Positions 46,320-57,770 of a DNA stretch of 64,000 nucleotides are shown piece by piece. The stretch spans positions 4,425,001-4,489,000 of the forward strand of contig NEEC01000002.1 of assembly GCA_002189035.1 (NCBI GenBank). The letters are read 5' to 3'. The notes beneath the pieces were generated by a model, which ran no database searches, was not told where the DNA came from, and was given only the letters and a program-made list of their open reading frames with translations. This DNA comes from Utricularia gibba. Lineage: Eukaryota > Streptophyta > Magnoliopsida > Lamiales > Lentibulariaceae. How positions within the stretch are numbered: the stretch's first letter is position 1; the number at the start of each line of letters is the position of its first letter. The position numbers and the translations under genes are program-made.

Positions 46320-48198
46320 AAGAAACGAGAAAATATTGGCATCAAAGGGAGCCCTGCAATGAATTTTATGGCTGGGCTAGTTTAGACTAAAGCAATGACA
46401 CTTTCTTGTTATTCATTGTTTTGTCAAAAACTGACATGAATCCTTGTTGGTCTTATATGCTGAATTTCCTGTTTTTCTTAAGCTAAATTTATGCCTCGTA
46501 TCATTGTTTTTTTCGATCACTTTGGAAGAAAATAATATTGTGGTTTTTCATAAAACTGACATGAAATTGAAACCCAGAAATAACATACAAAATTCGAAAT
46601 GTGTAAGCTAAAGTATTATTTGGCAAGTTCACGATAACTATTATACACTAAACATGACCTCATTAAGCATTCATGTGTTAATTAAAAGAATGGGTTTATT
46701 GATGAATCTTGATTTTTTAAAGAAAGAATCCAGATTTGATCTGTGATGGTTATGGTTAATCAACTTGATCAAGTTAATCATACTTCCTCATTCTATTCCA
46801 GTGTAACAATAAAAATGTGTATGAAAAACACTATGAAAGTGTACTTATTTTACATTTTTTGTTACAATCAATGAATTTTAAAGAATGATTTTATAAAATT
46901 CGAATTATTTAATAATACAAATGAATATCTATAAATAATAGTTATTTTTCAATTTTTTTCTATCTAATGAATTATAAAGAATATTTTATAAAAACTACAA
47001 TTTTTAATACGTATTCAATAAGAACTTTCATTGTAAAAGAGTATATTTGGTTCAGCAAACTCAAGACGTCTCAAAGTTATCATACAATGTCCAAAAAATA
47101 TTCAAGTAACTTTAAAATAATTATGCGTTATTTCAATAAATTTATATATTTTATATAAATTTTTAATGAACACACAAAAAAATTCAAACATTTTTTAATT
47201 AAATAAATAAGAAACTTACTTTATAATTTTGTATTATGGAATTAAGTTACCAAACATAAAAGATTTTCTATTTTTTACTCAAAAGATTTAATTTATAGTA
47301 AATTATTAGGTGTCCATCAATTAAAAATTAAATGAAAATATATACGCTCATTAACTTAATGTATATTTTTTCCTATAGGTGTGTCTCTGAAATAGCTTTC
47401 AAATGAAACTAGTTTGATATTTTTTGGACATCGTATGAATTTCTTATAATTCTTAGACCAAAACTGAAACTTTTGAAACATTTGCCCTACATATATTTGA
47501 AGCGTGATGCTTTATATTGCTTATTTTTTAAATGTGATGCTTTTTTTTTGTATATTTTTCAAACATGATGTACCAACTATGTTTTTTTTTAAGGTGATGT
47601 ATCAAAATATATAACTTTGTAAACGAGATGAACAAATACTATATTATTTTTCTATCGTGATACTCCAAATATGTAATTGTATAAATGTGATACATTGTAC
47701 GTGCAACTTTGTATGAATGTGAGATATCAAAATAATGATTTTTCCATTTTATAAAGCAATAATAATCCACCCTTACATTGAAATATTTTTTCAGAATGCT
47801 ATTAAATCAACAACATGCAAATCAAATGTGTCGTTCAGCCTTCATCATCAGAATTCTTTTCAATGATAAAAAAAAGCAAATAAAATATAAACATCGAAAA
47901 TGATAAAAAGGGCTGTCACCCCCTTAGAAACAAAAGATCAAGAGGTTATTTTTTATTTTGGTCTTACGAAATCAGTAGAGAGCTGCCACCCCCTTTACTA
48001 ACTCCACATGGTACAATCTATCTTTGTGATATCACTGTCTATAGATCCCCCTTCCATTCCCCATGTTTTCCTCATTTCCAATGTTTTTCCTTCCATCTAT
48101 CTTCTCTTTATAACATTCTTCATGCTTATCTATAATTCCTCTAAATAAGATACACATCATCACTTGATTAAGATACATGGCACCTTCTTATTTTGCAT
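46320..48198. other. AT-rich intergenic DNA with one repeat copy
   Basis: No gene supported. Holds the inverted copy of the AT-rich minisatellite (47385-47760). Confidence 0.5.
47385..47760. repeat. AT-rich minisatellite-bearing repeat, copy 2 (inverted)
   Basis: Units around GTGATGCTTTATAT / ATGTGATGCTTTTTT / CATGATGTACCA with a spacing of about 30-40 bp. TTTGGACATCGTATGAATTTC and GACCAAAACTGAAACTTTT match the reverse complement of the end of copy 1 (31680-31745). Confidence 0.6.
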
Positions 48199-48364
48199 GA
48201 AACACATGTCAAAGCCTTATTAAAACATGTGGCATTTTCTGATTGGTCATGCTGCATGTTTCATCTTTATTTGTTTCAAACGAAACACATGTAATCACCT
48301 TGTTAAAATATATGGTGCTTTCTGATTGATCATGATTGTATGTTTGATCTTTCTCTGTTTTATC
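48199..48364. repeat. 83-bp tandem duplication
   Basis: Two diverged units start GAAACACATGT at 48199 and 48282 and run through CTGATTG-TCATG and TGATCTTT-type sequence. No coding potential. Confidence 0.7.
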
Positions 48365-48591
48365 TTTTCTTTTCATCCTATTTCAATTCTAGTTTTGAAA
48401 TCTTACATCCTTCCCCCCTCAAAGAAAACTTATTCCATGAACTCTAGGTTTCGTTGAGTAAAGTAGCTTCAATTCTAGGCACACCTTTATCATAAGAATA
48501 ACTTTGTTCCCTAGCTTCTTCTCTTGCTTATATAATAGTCTAATAGGTACTTCCTTTTAGGAAAAATTCTTTGCTAGACTCTTGGGTGCCT

Positions 48592-48735
48592 TTAGATTGG
48601 GATGAAGTTGAAGAAAGACAAGTAACAGGATCAGAGTTGGTCAGAATGGAAAATGAGAAGGTAGATGTAGTTAAAAGAAACATGAAGGTAGCATAAGATA
48701 GATTAAAAAGTTGGGTCTGGCACGATATTGTCCAC
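48592..48735 (+). pseudogene. Ty3/gypsy integrase C-terminal fragment
   Basis: A short frame reading DWDEVEERQVTGSELVRMEN, then EKVDVVKRNMKVA, a stop and DRLKSW. This is the helix that links the integrase core to the C-terminal domain in plant gypsy polyproteins (family pattern 'ERL..AQDRQKSYAD'). Only about 45 residues survive. Confidence 0.55.
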
Positions 48736-49273
48736 TTTGGACATCCAACCTTATGCAAGATTAAAAGAATTCCTCTATTTAAACACATCCCCTCCTTTTT
48801 CTATAACCAATGTGGGATATCTTACCGTCACTAAGCTACTTAGACACTTAGTGTTCTTGCTAAGTGCCACCTCATCCCACCATTCACACGAGCCCGGGTT
48901 TGGGTTTGATGATAATACTTGTATTGAATGATAAAATTGACATTTATGGCTTATTACAATGTTGTTTGGATTTTGTTACGTCAATTTTGATAATGAATGC
49001 TCAAGTGATTGCAGCTTCACGTAGAACCATGCACTACTATATCTTAGAGTGTTAGAGAATGTTGGAAAGTCAAAGCACATGTACATATACATGTTTTATG
49101 CTTGAAAATTTAAATATGTGTGGGTGAGGTTGGCAAAATTTTTTTCATGACATAGGATTTGAGGTGATTCCCAAGTGTGCTGCTAGAAAGTTTATTAATG
49201 TATTCTTTAGCTGATGCAAATCTCTAGACGAGACATTGCCACCATTCAAGTATGTACTTGGCATATAGAATAT
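48736..49273. other. Intergenic, no gene supported
   Basis: Contains a CCAATGTGGGATATC word (about 48808) seen in many plant repeats. No element boundaries were found. Confidence 0.45.
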
Positions 49274-49281
49274 GTGATGTG

Positions 49282-49425
49282 CAGGGGCAGATCTTGAAAT
49301 TGAATTTAGGGGGGGGGCTGAAGTTTAATTATTATAATTTTAAGTTTAGATAATTTTCAATTTATTCATTTTTTTTCTTATTCAGAGGGGGCTACAGCCT
49401 AGTGTATAACTAAGATCCGCCCTTG
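49282..49425. mobile_element. Short hAT-type MITE (144 bp)
   Basis: Terminal inverted repeats CAGGGGCAGATCTT and AAGATCCGCCCTTG pair with two or three mismatches. Flanking 8-bp duplications GTGATGTG (49274-49281) and GTGGTGTG (49426-49433) differ at one base. A 5'-CAGGG end, 8-bp duplication and no coding capacity indicate a non-autonomous hAT element. Confidence 0.75.
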
Positions 49426-49433
49426 GTGGTGTG

Positions 49434-51079
49434 GTACCCACAGGTCTCAATGTCCATGTCAAACATACAAGTAAAATGAAGATGGTCCTCACCATAAGGA
49501 TAATGCAAACGAGCGGCGAGGAGAGGAAGGAATTGCCTCCAATCCACTTATGGTGCGTGATGAGAAGAGCACACCACGTTATAGTACATCTAGCTATAAA
49601 AAATGATGGAAGAGGACTTTTAAAATATAGGTGGATTACACTAATATACTGGTGACCTGACAGTGATGATTCAACATGGATGTGCCACGACCACAAAAAA
49701 AAAATTATTACTAGATATTAAAAATATGGTGCAGATCATGTTTGACCATGATGTGAAGTATTGAACACCAAGCCTCACACTGCCAGCCTTATAAAAAGAG
49801 AAGGTTGGAAGTTCAGACTCATCCTGATGCTAGGTGGTTCCTCAAGTGAGTACAGTAACATTAGCAGAATTGTTTACGTAAACTTACAGGCGTACATTGC
49901 TTCATGAAAGCAGTTAGGAGCACCAATTCTACTGCACACACTAATAATTGAAGTTTCTAATGCTAACGTTTTTCCTATATTCGAATTCATATAACTCACA
50001 CTTTTTCACATAGATTATGCTTAAATGTGCTTTATTTTTAGGTACTTGAGATCAATCACGAATTCCCTTACCTCACTTAGAAGGTGCCTTATTCTTATGG
50101 TAATCAGAATCTGATTATGGTACTTGATCAATAAGATTATGCCAAAATATGCATTATCCTTATCGTAATCAAAATCATGTTAAAAAAAACTGATAACATC
50201 AGTTTTCATTCGGTTTTAATCAAAATGTAGATGTGTATCCTGTGAAAATCAGATTTTAAAATAAAATTATTTATTTTAGAAGGTGTCAATGTAATTTTTA
50301 TTTTTAATTAAGATTTGAACCAATGATTTAGTGTAAATCTTGATATAACTATATCTTTGTAACAATATCATACCTAATATGTCACACTTCAAAAGTCAAC
50401 GAAGAGATGAGACTATTCTAGGAAATGAGATAGCAAAATGGAGGTCTATGGGCCAAAAACTTCGAGGAAAAAAAAAACAAGCATAAACATATCTTGAAGA
50501 AAAGAAAAAAATGAGAGAAGAAGAAAGAAAGGCGAGATGCATAAAATAGAGAAAAAAAAATAAGGGAAGAGATTAGGAAAGATCCAGGAGCAAAAATGAG
50601 AAGAAACAATTTTATACTTGTTGAAAAACTCAATCCCAAGAATACTACTCTTAACTAGAAATAGAGTTGTAAATAAAAAATAGATTGTTTCACTTTTTAT
50701 TTGGCATTCACTCTACTCAGATTTATTATTTATTCCTATCTTCTACACGATAATTATGAATAAGTCTCTAATATTGGTTTATGCATAGATTCTATGTGTC
50801 TTCAACATGAGTGGCTAATTAAAAGTGACGCCATAGTGTAGAAATGTGTGGTCTTGCTCATTCAGTTCTATTCCATTGTAATTGAGTTCATTTATTATTT
50901 TCTTATTAAATACAGATTGATTTAGGAGAAGAAACAAGGAAAAATTGACATATTTATACTAAAATACCTAACTAGAGGTTTCTTAGGATAAACCTAAGAA
51001 GCCAACATTGAGAATAATGATGATGCAAAAAGGGAGAAATTTTTGTCTAACCTTGTTCCCATGTTTTTTCATTTCAAGA
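49434..51079. other. Intergenic, no gene supported
   Basis: AT-rich with a purine-rich stretch at about 50450-50600. No recognised feature. Confidence 0.5.
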
Positions 51080-51745
51080 AAACACATAGATGGAGAGGAA
51101 GGAATTATCTTATTAGAAAATGACCAACAAAGGTATGCCCTACTTCAAACACCATGCAAAAATTCTCAACCTCAAGTACATAAATTTAAAAAATGAGGCA
51201 TGTATCGAAAGGTATAACGAGCTAAAAGGAGAAAAGATGATGCCTTATCAAGTTATGGATTTTGAAATTCTAATGGAATTATGTATAGTAGAAGATTTTG
51301 ATATCTTGCTCGAAGAAACTTTGCTATTAGCTTTGTGTGACATGAATTATCCATCTTATATGAAGTTGGTTTATGAGTTTGCCTCAACATTTTCATATTA
51401 AAAACCAGAAATTATGTTTAAACCCGCAGCTTCTATATTTAGATTATTAGGAAAACACTTCTCTTTCTCCATTGCCATATAAAATGTCACATTAGGTTTT
51501 TGTTTAGAATAAGTTATTGATTTGCATATTTTTGCTACTTCTTTGTTTTATTACCCCAATGAATTTGATGCTAAGGAAGTGTATGGGATACTAAATTACC
51601 AGTATGTGACAGAGTTCCAAGCTAGAGGTATAAAGGTTGAATTATTCATCAATCTTGACATGCGATATGTTCATTTGTTGATTTTTGCTATGTTTTTTGG
51701 GCAAGTTTTGGGACTTGATTCGTTGTGCAAATGTGAGTTTTTTGT
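51080..51745 (+). pseudogene. Fragment of Athila third ORF
   Basis: Frames 51120-51401 and 51522-51752 give HHAKILNLKYINLKNEACIE, FDILLEETLLLALCDMNYPS, KLVYEFASTFSY and FDAKEVYGILNYQYVTEF, VELFINLDMRYVHLLIFAMF. They parallel the globular part of the ORF at 14602-15338 (order LGIEQE..., YEFFTTFVYD, VYEQLTGHYEVIF, VVDPVWRIIHVLLSTSF). Stops and gaps separate the pieces. It abuts a minus-strand LTR of the second Athila-like family. Confidence 0.6.
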
Positions 51746-51749
51746 TATG

Positions 51750-54090
51750 TGAGTGGCTAAGATAACACCTAATGTCATCGCCCATTCTAAACTTAGGTCT
51801 ATCAATACGCGAGATATGTAAAAACTAGGTCTACCTACCTCTATTGGTTCTATCCAGAACTAACACTTACTATCTCCGTCTTGATTTGTTGGTGTACCTC
51901 TAAATCAAGCATGTGAGTTATGAAGCTGTTCGTTCCTCCCCTTAGGTCTACCTGAGAAATGATAGAAACAAAAGATAAGAAACATTGATCAATTGTCTAA
52001 CCCTAGCCCCACATCACCACTCTACACCTTAAGGCATCCCCCAAGTTTATCTACTCATATGTGGAAAATAAAGCATGATATCATTAAGATAAAATAGCAA
52101 AAATACAAGAAACATTATGAGATGGTCATTCACATAAAACTAAAAACATTTAGCAAACGAAAATAAATTAGAAATGATTTTGATTTCTGTTTGCTACTAT
52201 TTATAATCCGGAATAGCGTTGAACTAGGTCTTGTTAGTGTTCTTTAGGTTGGAGAGTCTTCCTTCTGAACACCTCCTTCTTTCTAGTTCAGTGTTCATCT
52301 TTGATAAATGCAAAATTTCCTAATATCATTGTAAAATTAGAAATTTCGTATCAAATAAATTTATAAACCCTAGTCTACAGAAAATACAAATTTAGAAAAC
52401 TTGTATAATGGATTTCGGAGTCGATGACAAGGAGCTTGTACTTGCTAAATGTTTTAACAAATGCAGAATTCAGAATAATAGTGGGTGTTAGTCTAAGCTC
52501 GAACTAATAGTGGTAAGCAAGTTCAACAAATAAAATTAGGTCTCAACGTTAAAGGTAACAAGTATTGGTTTTAACTCAAAGTAATACTAAGATGCCTTAA
52601 AGGTCTGTAGGTGATGTATTGCTAAAATGCCTAATTTAAATTATCATGTTCCTACACTCACAACTTCAAATAACTTAAGTTTACCAGGTCATTCATCATA
52701 TTTTTGGCTAAACTAGTCCCCAATATCATCACCAACATTGCAATTAGGTCTACCCGCATACAAAGTATATAGAACTATTTCTACTCCAGACTAATATCTA
52801 TTACTCCCCCCTTGATTTGTTAGTCTACCTATAAATCAAGCATCTTAGTTGTAAAGTTACTTATTCTTCTCCTTAGGTTTTCCTATGGAATGATAGAAAA
52901 AAAAAACTAAGAAACAAATATAAATTTCATTACTAACCGTAGATCTATACTACCATGCTTTACCTTAAGACATCCCTAGGATTCTAGCTACTCATATTTG
53001 AAGGTAAAATATGATAATATTAAAATAAAACAGTGAAAATGTCAAGAACATCGTGAAAGAGTTGGTTGTAGAAATTAAAAACATCAACAAATGTAAGTAA
53101 AGTAGGAAGAGTTCTGGTTTCCATCTGCTACTGTTCACAGGCCGGAACAGTAGCACTAGACTAAGTCTTGTTCTTCATTCTTCACGTTGGAGGTTCTTCT
53201 CCAGAAAATCGCCATTCATTTTCCTTTTGGTTCCGTATTCGTCGTGTTGGAGTTTGAGGGGAAACCCCCTCGTCTGCGTGCTGAAAACTACTGAAGTCCC
53301 CTCTTGCGATTCTCTCTGCTCTCATTTTTTTCTCTCGCCTTTCACTTCCCAAAGCCAGTACAATCTCTGACAGCTCTACTGCTCCTGCCCCTGATTTGCA
53401 GACTCCTACCCGACAATGTATTCATTGCTCCCTGCTCCTGCTGCTGCACGGTGACTTGCACAAAATCATTGTGTCTCTCCATGGTTTTTAGGGGTTGCTG
53501 CTAGACTCAAAATTGGGCTAGAACATGGGGTGAGTTAAATGAAAGGATTTAGTCCACTAGTACACAAAAATCATATTTTTCCTAAATTACAAAAAAATAC
53601 TTAAAACTATAATATAAACAATTAAACATAATTAAAAATTTATGATTTTCATATCATAAAAATAGAAAAATCTGTGTGCTATCAATATTCTTGGAGCATC
53701 GTCGTATATGTTCTTTGTTGCCGAAGTTCCCTCTTTTTCTCTCTTCCCAAAAAAATATTTTATTCCTCCATTTACCTAAGTGAATTCTTTGATATCACTG
53801 CTACTTCTGCCCTTGACTTGCAGTCTGCTATGATGGAAGTACATTCATTGTCCCCTCTTTTTATGGTGCTCATCTGTTGAATGGATACTTGCATGAAATC
53901 CTTATGTTTTTCCTGGATTTCTGTAACTTGGTGCTGGACTCACAAATCTAAGAATTTAGCCCACCAATTCACAATAATCACATATTTACTAAATTTTTAT
54001 AAAATAATTAAAACATTAAAATAAATGCCTAAATCATGATTAAAATGTTATACTTTTCTTAGCATAAATATAAGAATTTATGTGTTATCA
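51750..54090 (-). mobile_element. LTR copy A of second Athila-like family, split by an insertion
   Basis: Parts 51750-52301 and 53685-54090 form one LTR interrupted by copy B. The right part ends GTGTTATCA, the family terminus. The left side is cut off about 400 bp into the LTR and joins the Athila ORF fragment. Confidence 0.75.
52302..53684 (-). mobile_element. Solo LTR copy B, inserted into copy A
   Basis: A 1383-bp LTR running from TGATAAATGC to GTGCTATCA. The flanking pentamers are ATCTT (52297-52301) and ATATT (53685-53689), a duplication with one change. The sequences on either side join into one continuous LTR of the same family. No internal region, so a solo LTR. Confidence 0.82.
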
Positions 54091-54800
54091 GTTGTTCTAT
54101 ACGTTAGGTCTACCAAGGTATGATTAAACCGATAGTAATTGTGCAACAATTATGATCAAAGGCAAATATTCTACTCATATCATCTTTGTTTACCGTAAGA
54201 CATCTCCTAAACCTTGCAGCGCATCATGGAAAATATAATCATTACTTCATAAACTAAAATTGAAAACATAGTCATATATAGAATTTGAACAAATGTAGCA
54301 ACACTAAATATTCGATAAAAATAAATCAAATTAAGTCAAGTTTGTTCCCATCTGCAACTATACCTGTTTTGAAACAATAGCACTAATCTAGAGGTTACTT
54401 CAAGAATGTGGAGTTGGTTCTTCAAAGAGTCTCTTTTTTCCTCTGTCATCTTCAAAGTTCTTCCTTGGTTGTCTCTTTCTTTCAAAAAAAATATGTTTTC
54501 CTTTTATCCTTCCCATTTTCTAATGTAGATATTGTTACTAACATCCACTCATCCTATCCCAGATCTACCAATTATAGGCTGCAAAAACAGTGTGTTTTGC
54601 CTACTTCGGGTAGTGTGCCACCTCGATTTGATACATTTCTTTCAGTTTGATTTGATGCAAATTTTGTTGTTAAGACTCAATTAAACATTAGTAACACATC
54701 ACAAAAATATTATAAAGCACATAAACAAAGCCTAAATTATAACTGCACATGATGATTTTAATCATAAAAATGCTCATAAAATGTGGGTTAGTAAATCTAT
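54091..54800 (-). mobile_element. LTR copy C fragment of second Athila-like family
   Basis: It begins about 570 bp into the LTR consensus (ACGTTAGGTCTACC..., TTTACCGTAAGACATCTCC...) and fades near 54800 before the normal terminus. It lies directly next to copy A. Confidence 0.55.
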
Positions 54801-56057
54801 TGCGAAAAAAGATAATACCTTAATCCTCATACAACAAGTACCAAGATCTTTGTATTCAAAAGTGATTTCGTTATATGATCGTATGTGAGATATATTAGAT
54901 TGAGAATTAAGTTATATAACTTTACTTGATATTAAAATTTAGTTATTAGGCAATGATCCAAAATTTTTCGTTTATTAAAAATATTATAAAAATAAAATAA
55001 AATCTTAAATTAAATATAAAAAAATATAGTGAAACACCCACACATGCAAAGACTTACCATGGATGGCTTAATTGCATATTCTTAGCCACAAATGATACAC
55101 GCACATAATGCATGAGAAACACAAAAGTACAAAAAATAATAGAGAAAAGTAAACAAGTAATGTCTCTAAATATTGTGTAGATGAGTATTTATATGAGAGA
55201 TGATTTGAATATTCTATAGAGCTTACTTGATAAAATTGAATTAAACATTTTATCTATCTTTTATGCCATAAATATATTCAAATTTTTAGATAAATTTAGA
55301 ATTTTGGATGAAGTCTTCATTTTTTAACCTTCTAATGGGCCCAATTTTGTGCACTCTCAAACCCATAAATTATTGAGTTTTGATTTTTTTTTTCATAATT
55401 ATAAAATATCTTAAAAATATATAAATATATTTTTTAAAAAAATATCACATTGATATAAAAGATGTAAAAATGAATAAAAAATTAATGAAAAATTGATTTA
55501 CAAGATCAATAAAAATAATATTCAAAAGCGATATAAAAATACATTTTAAAACGATACAAAATCAGTAATTATTAGATCTTCTTAATAGGTTACCAAACAA
55601 ATAATAATCATTTTTTTCATATGTGTACTTATTGGAAAATATACAGATGTGCGTGAAAGTTAGCTCTTGGATGTAGCCTCAAAAAGACTAATTACAGATG
55701 TTGATAATATTTATGTTTGAAATCATTTTCAATCTTTCATTTATCTTGTATAACCTGTTTTACAGCTTGTAGTCGATTACTTTCCTCTTCATGCTTCCAA
55801 GACCACTTTGTTTTTTTTTTTTTTCGATTCATTGATAGTGATTTAAGAAGCATATTGACAATATGATATGAAAAATGGAATTTTGCAAAAACCACATCAT
55901 ATGTAGTGCTCCCCCCCTAACAGACAATGAGAAGCTCCCAAGAGTTGCAACAAAACTTGAAACCAAAAATACCAAACTCACGAAACTTCACCATATTTCC
56001 TAATAAGCTCCCTCGGCAGCACCGTGCTTTGCGGAAAAAAGGTGAAATGAGGGAGTA
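54801..56057. other. AT-rich intergenic DNA, no gene supported
   Basis: No open frame, repeat boundary or RNA gene recognised. Confidence 0.5.
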
Positions 56058-56065
56058 CCTGTGGA

Positions 56066-56526
56066 TAGGGGTGTAATCGGGCCGGACTTTAATCAAGCGG
56101 TCCGAAGCTCGGCTTGGTAAAGGCTTGGCCCGAATTTGATTTGCGTGAGTACAAGCCCAAGCTCAATCCATCCATTGAGCTCGATATACCCAATTGAGTC
56201 GAGCTTGATCAAGCATGGGCTCGGCTCGATGACTCAAGGTTCGGCCCAAGTAATTAAAGATTTAGAGATTTGTAAAAAATTTCTAATTTATATAATTTTT
56301 TTTCATAATAAAAAAAGTAATTTTGAAACAAAATCTGCAGTATTAATTAATGCATTATATTCCCTCATCTATTACAACTCTAACGGAGTATGCAAGGGCA
56401 TTAACGGAGCCATAACTCGAGCCGTTGTCAGACTCGGTATGAGTTCGACCTTGGCTCAAGCTCGATATGAAAGTGGGTGAGTCGAGCCGAGCATATGGAA
56501 AGCTACTCAGCTTGATTACATCCCTA
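56066..56526. mobile_element. Non-autonomous hAT element (461 bp)
   Basis: Terminal inverted repeat TAGGGGTGTAATC at the left, TAGGGATGTAATC on the other strand at the right. A perfect 8-bp duplication CCTGTGGA stands at 56058-56065 and 56527-56534. Internal subterminal GAGCTCGA / TCGAGC-type repeats are abundant, as in plant hAT elements. No transposase frame. Confidence 0.88.
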
Positions 56527-56628
56527 CCTGTGGACACGGGTAAAGTGAAAACAGAAATTAAATCCATCCTTTTCTACACAAAAAAAAAAAAAGCTAAATC
56601 CATCCTTTTTTCCTTCTACGTACCAAAC

Positions 56629-56834
56629 ATCTTCTTACTTTTACATAAATTACACTTATTAATTAAATGCAAATTCTCTTTTAAATGTGGGAGCACCTGT
56701 GGACACGGGTAAATAATGCTTTTTTAAATTGCTATTAAATTAATAACATGCCATTCAGCCTCTTCTTACTTTTACATAAATTACACTTATTAATTAAATG
56801 CAAATTCAAATGTGGGAGCACCTTGGACACGGGT
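56629..56834. repeat. Local duplication beside hAT element
   Basis: 56629-56711 and 56761-56834 are near-identical (start TCTTCTTACTTTTACATAAA; end GTGGGAGCACC-TGGACACGGGT), the second missing about nine bases. The GTGGACACGGGT end also occurs right after the hAT element (56530-56541). Confidence 0.75.
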
Positions 56835-56839
56835 TTGCT

Positions 56840-57713
56840 AAATTGCCAATTCAGCCTTCGTCATTGGAATTGTTTTAACAATAAGGACAAATATAAATAT
56901 TGAAAATGATTAAAATAAATAAATAGGAATTATCAATATACAGCTTCTAAAGTTTTACTTTTTTTGAAATAAAAGTTGCAAATTATTTCTGAATTTCTCT
57001 ACAAACAGAAACCATTCAAAAAGCATTTGGATACAAATTATTTTTCCAATGCCCTTTGTATCCTCACCCCATGATACCCTTTTGCATCCTCTTCCGAGTT
57101 AATCACATTTCAACCATGTGTTTGGTCATCTGGGATGCAATAATCTGCAAAAAAATTTCATTACTTTGTGACCGTATTCCTGTTAAAATTTGGAATGAGC
57201 TGTGTGTGCATGACGTTCAAGTTCATAAGAAAATTGGTTCATCTAATAAAAGTCAAGAACAAGATAATTACTAGTAATTTGCATTCTCTAAAATGCTATC
57301 AGCGTATTGGATACAATATATAGAAGAGTATGCTTTTTTTGTACATGATGCTTAAATGCGATGCATAACCCCACGAGTTTTTTGGATGGTCTGCAGTTGC
57401 CACGTTAGCATAACACCTTATCTGCCCATGGAACTTGATATAGATCCGTGTTGTGAGAAGCGGCTTTTTGGAAGCTACGAAAAAGCTCACACCTCACGCT
57501 CAAGATTGATTGGGTTGAAAGGATAATGTGGTGGCTATCAAAAGGATAGATACTACCAAATGCACATCACTAACACTGAGAATAGTCGATTTTGATGGCT
57601 CGTTTTGAGTATGAAGAAGATCAAAGATGGCCGGTTAGCCGCGGGGTCACGACATTGCAACCCGAAATTTGAATAGTCATGTCACCATGTGCTTGAGAGT
57701 GATGATTTTTGTC
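56840..57713. other. Upstream region of TLP gene 2
   Basis: No gene supported. It holds presumptive promoter sequence of the second thaumatin-like gene in its last few hundred bases. Confidence 0.5.
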
Positions 57714-57720
57714 TATAAAT
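57714..57720 (+). promoter_or_regulatory. TATA box of TLP gene 2
   Basis: TATAAAT about 57 bp before the ATG at 57771, matching the arrangement at TLP gene 1. Confidence 0.7.
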
Positions 57721-57770
57721 TGAGGTGCGTTTGGTGTGGATGGAGCAAGAGGGAGCATTAAGCAAGCACA

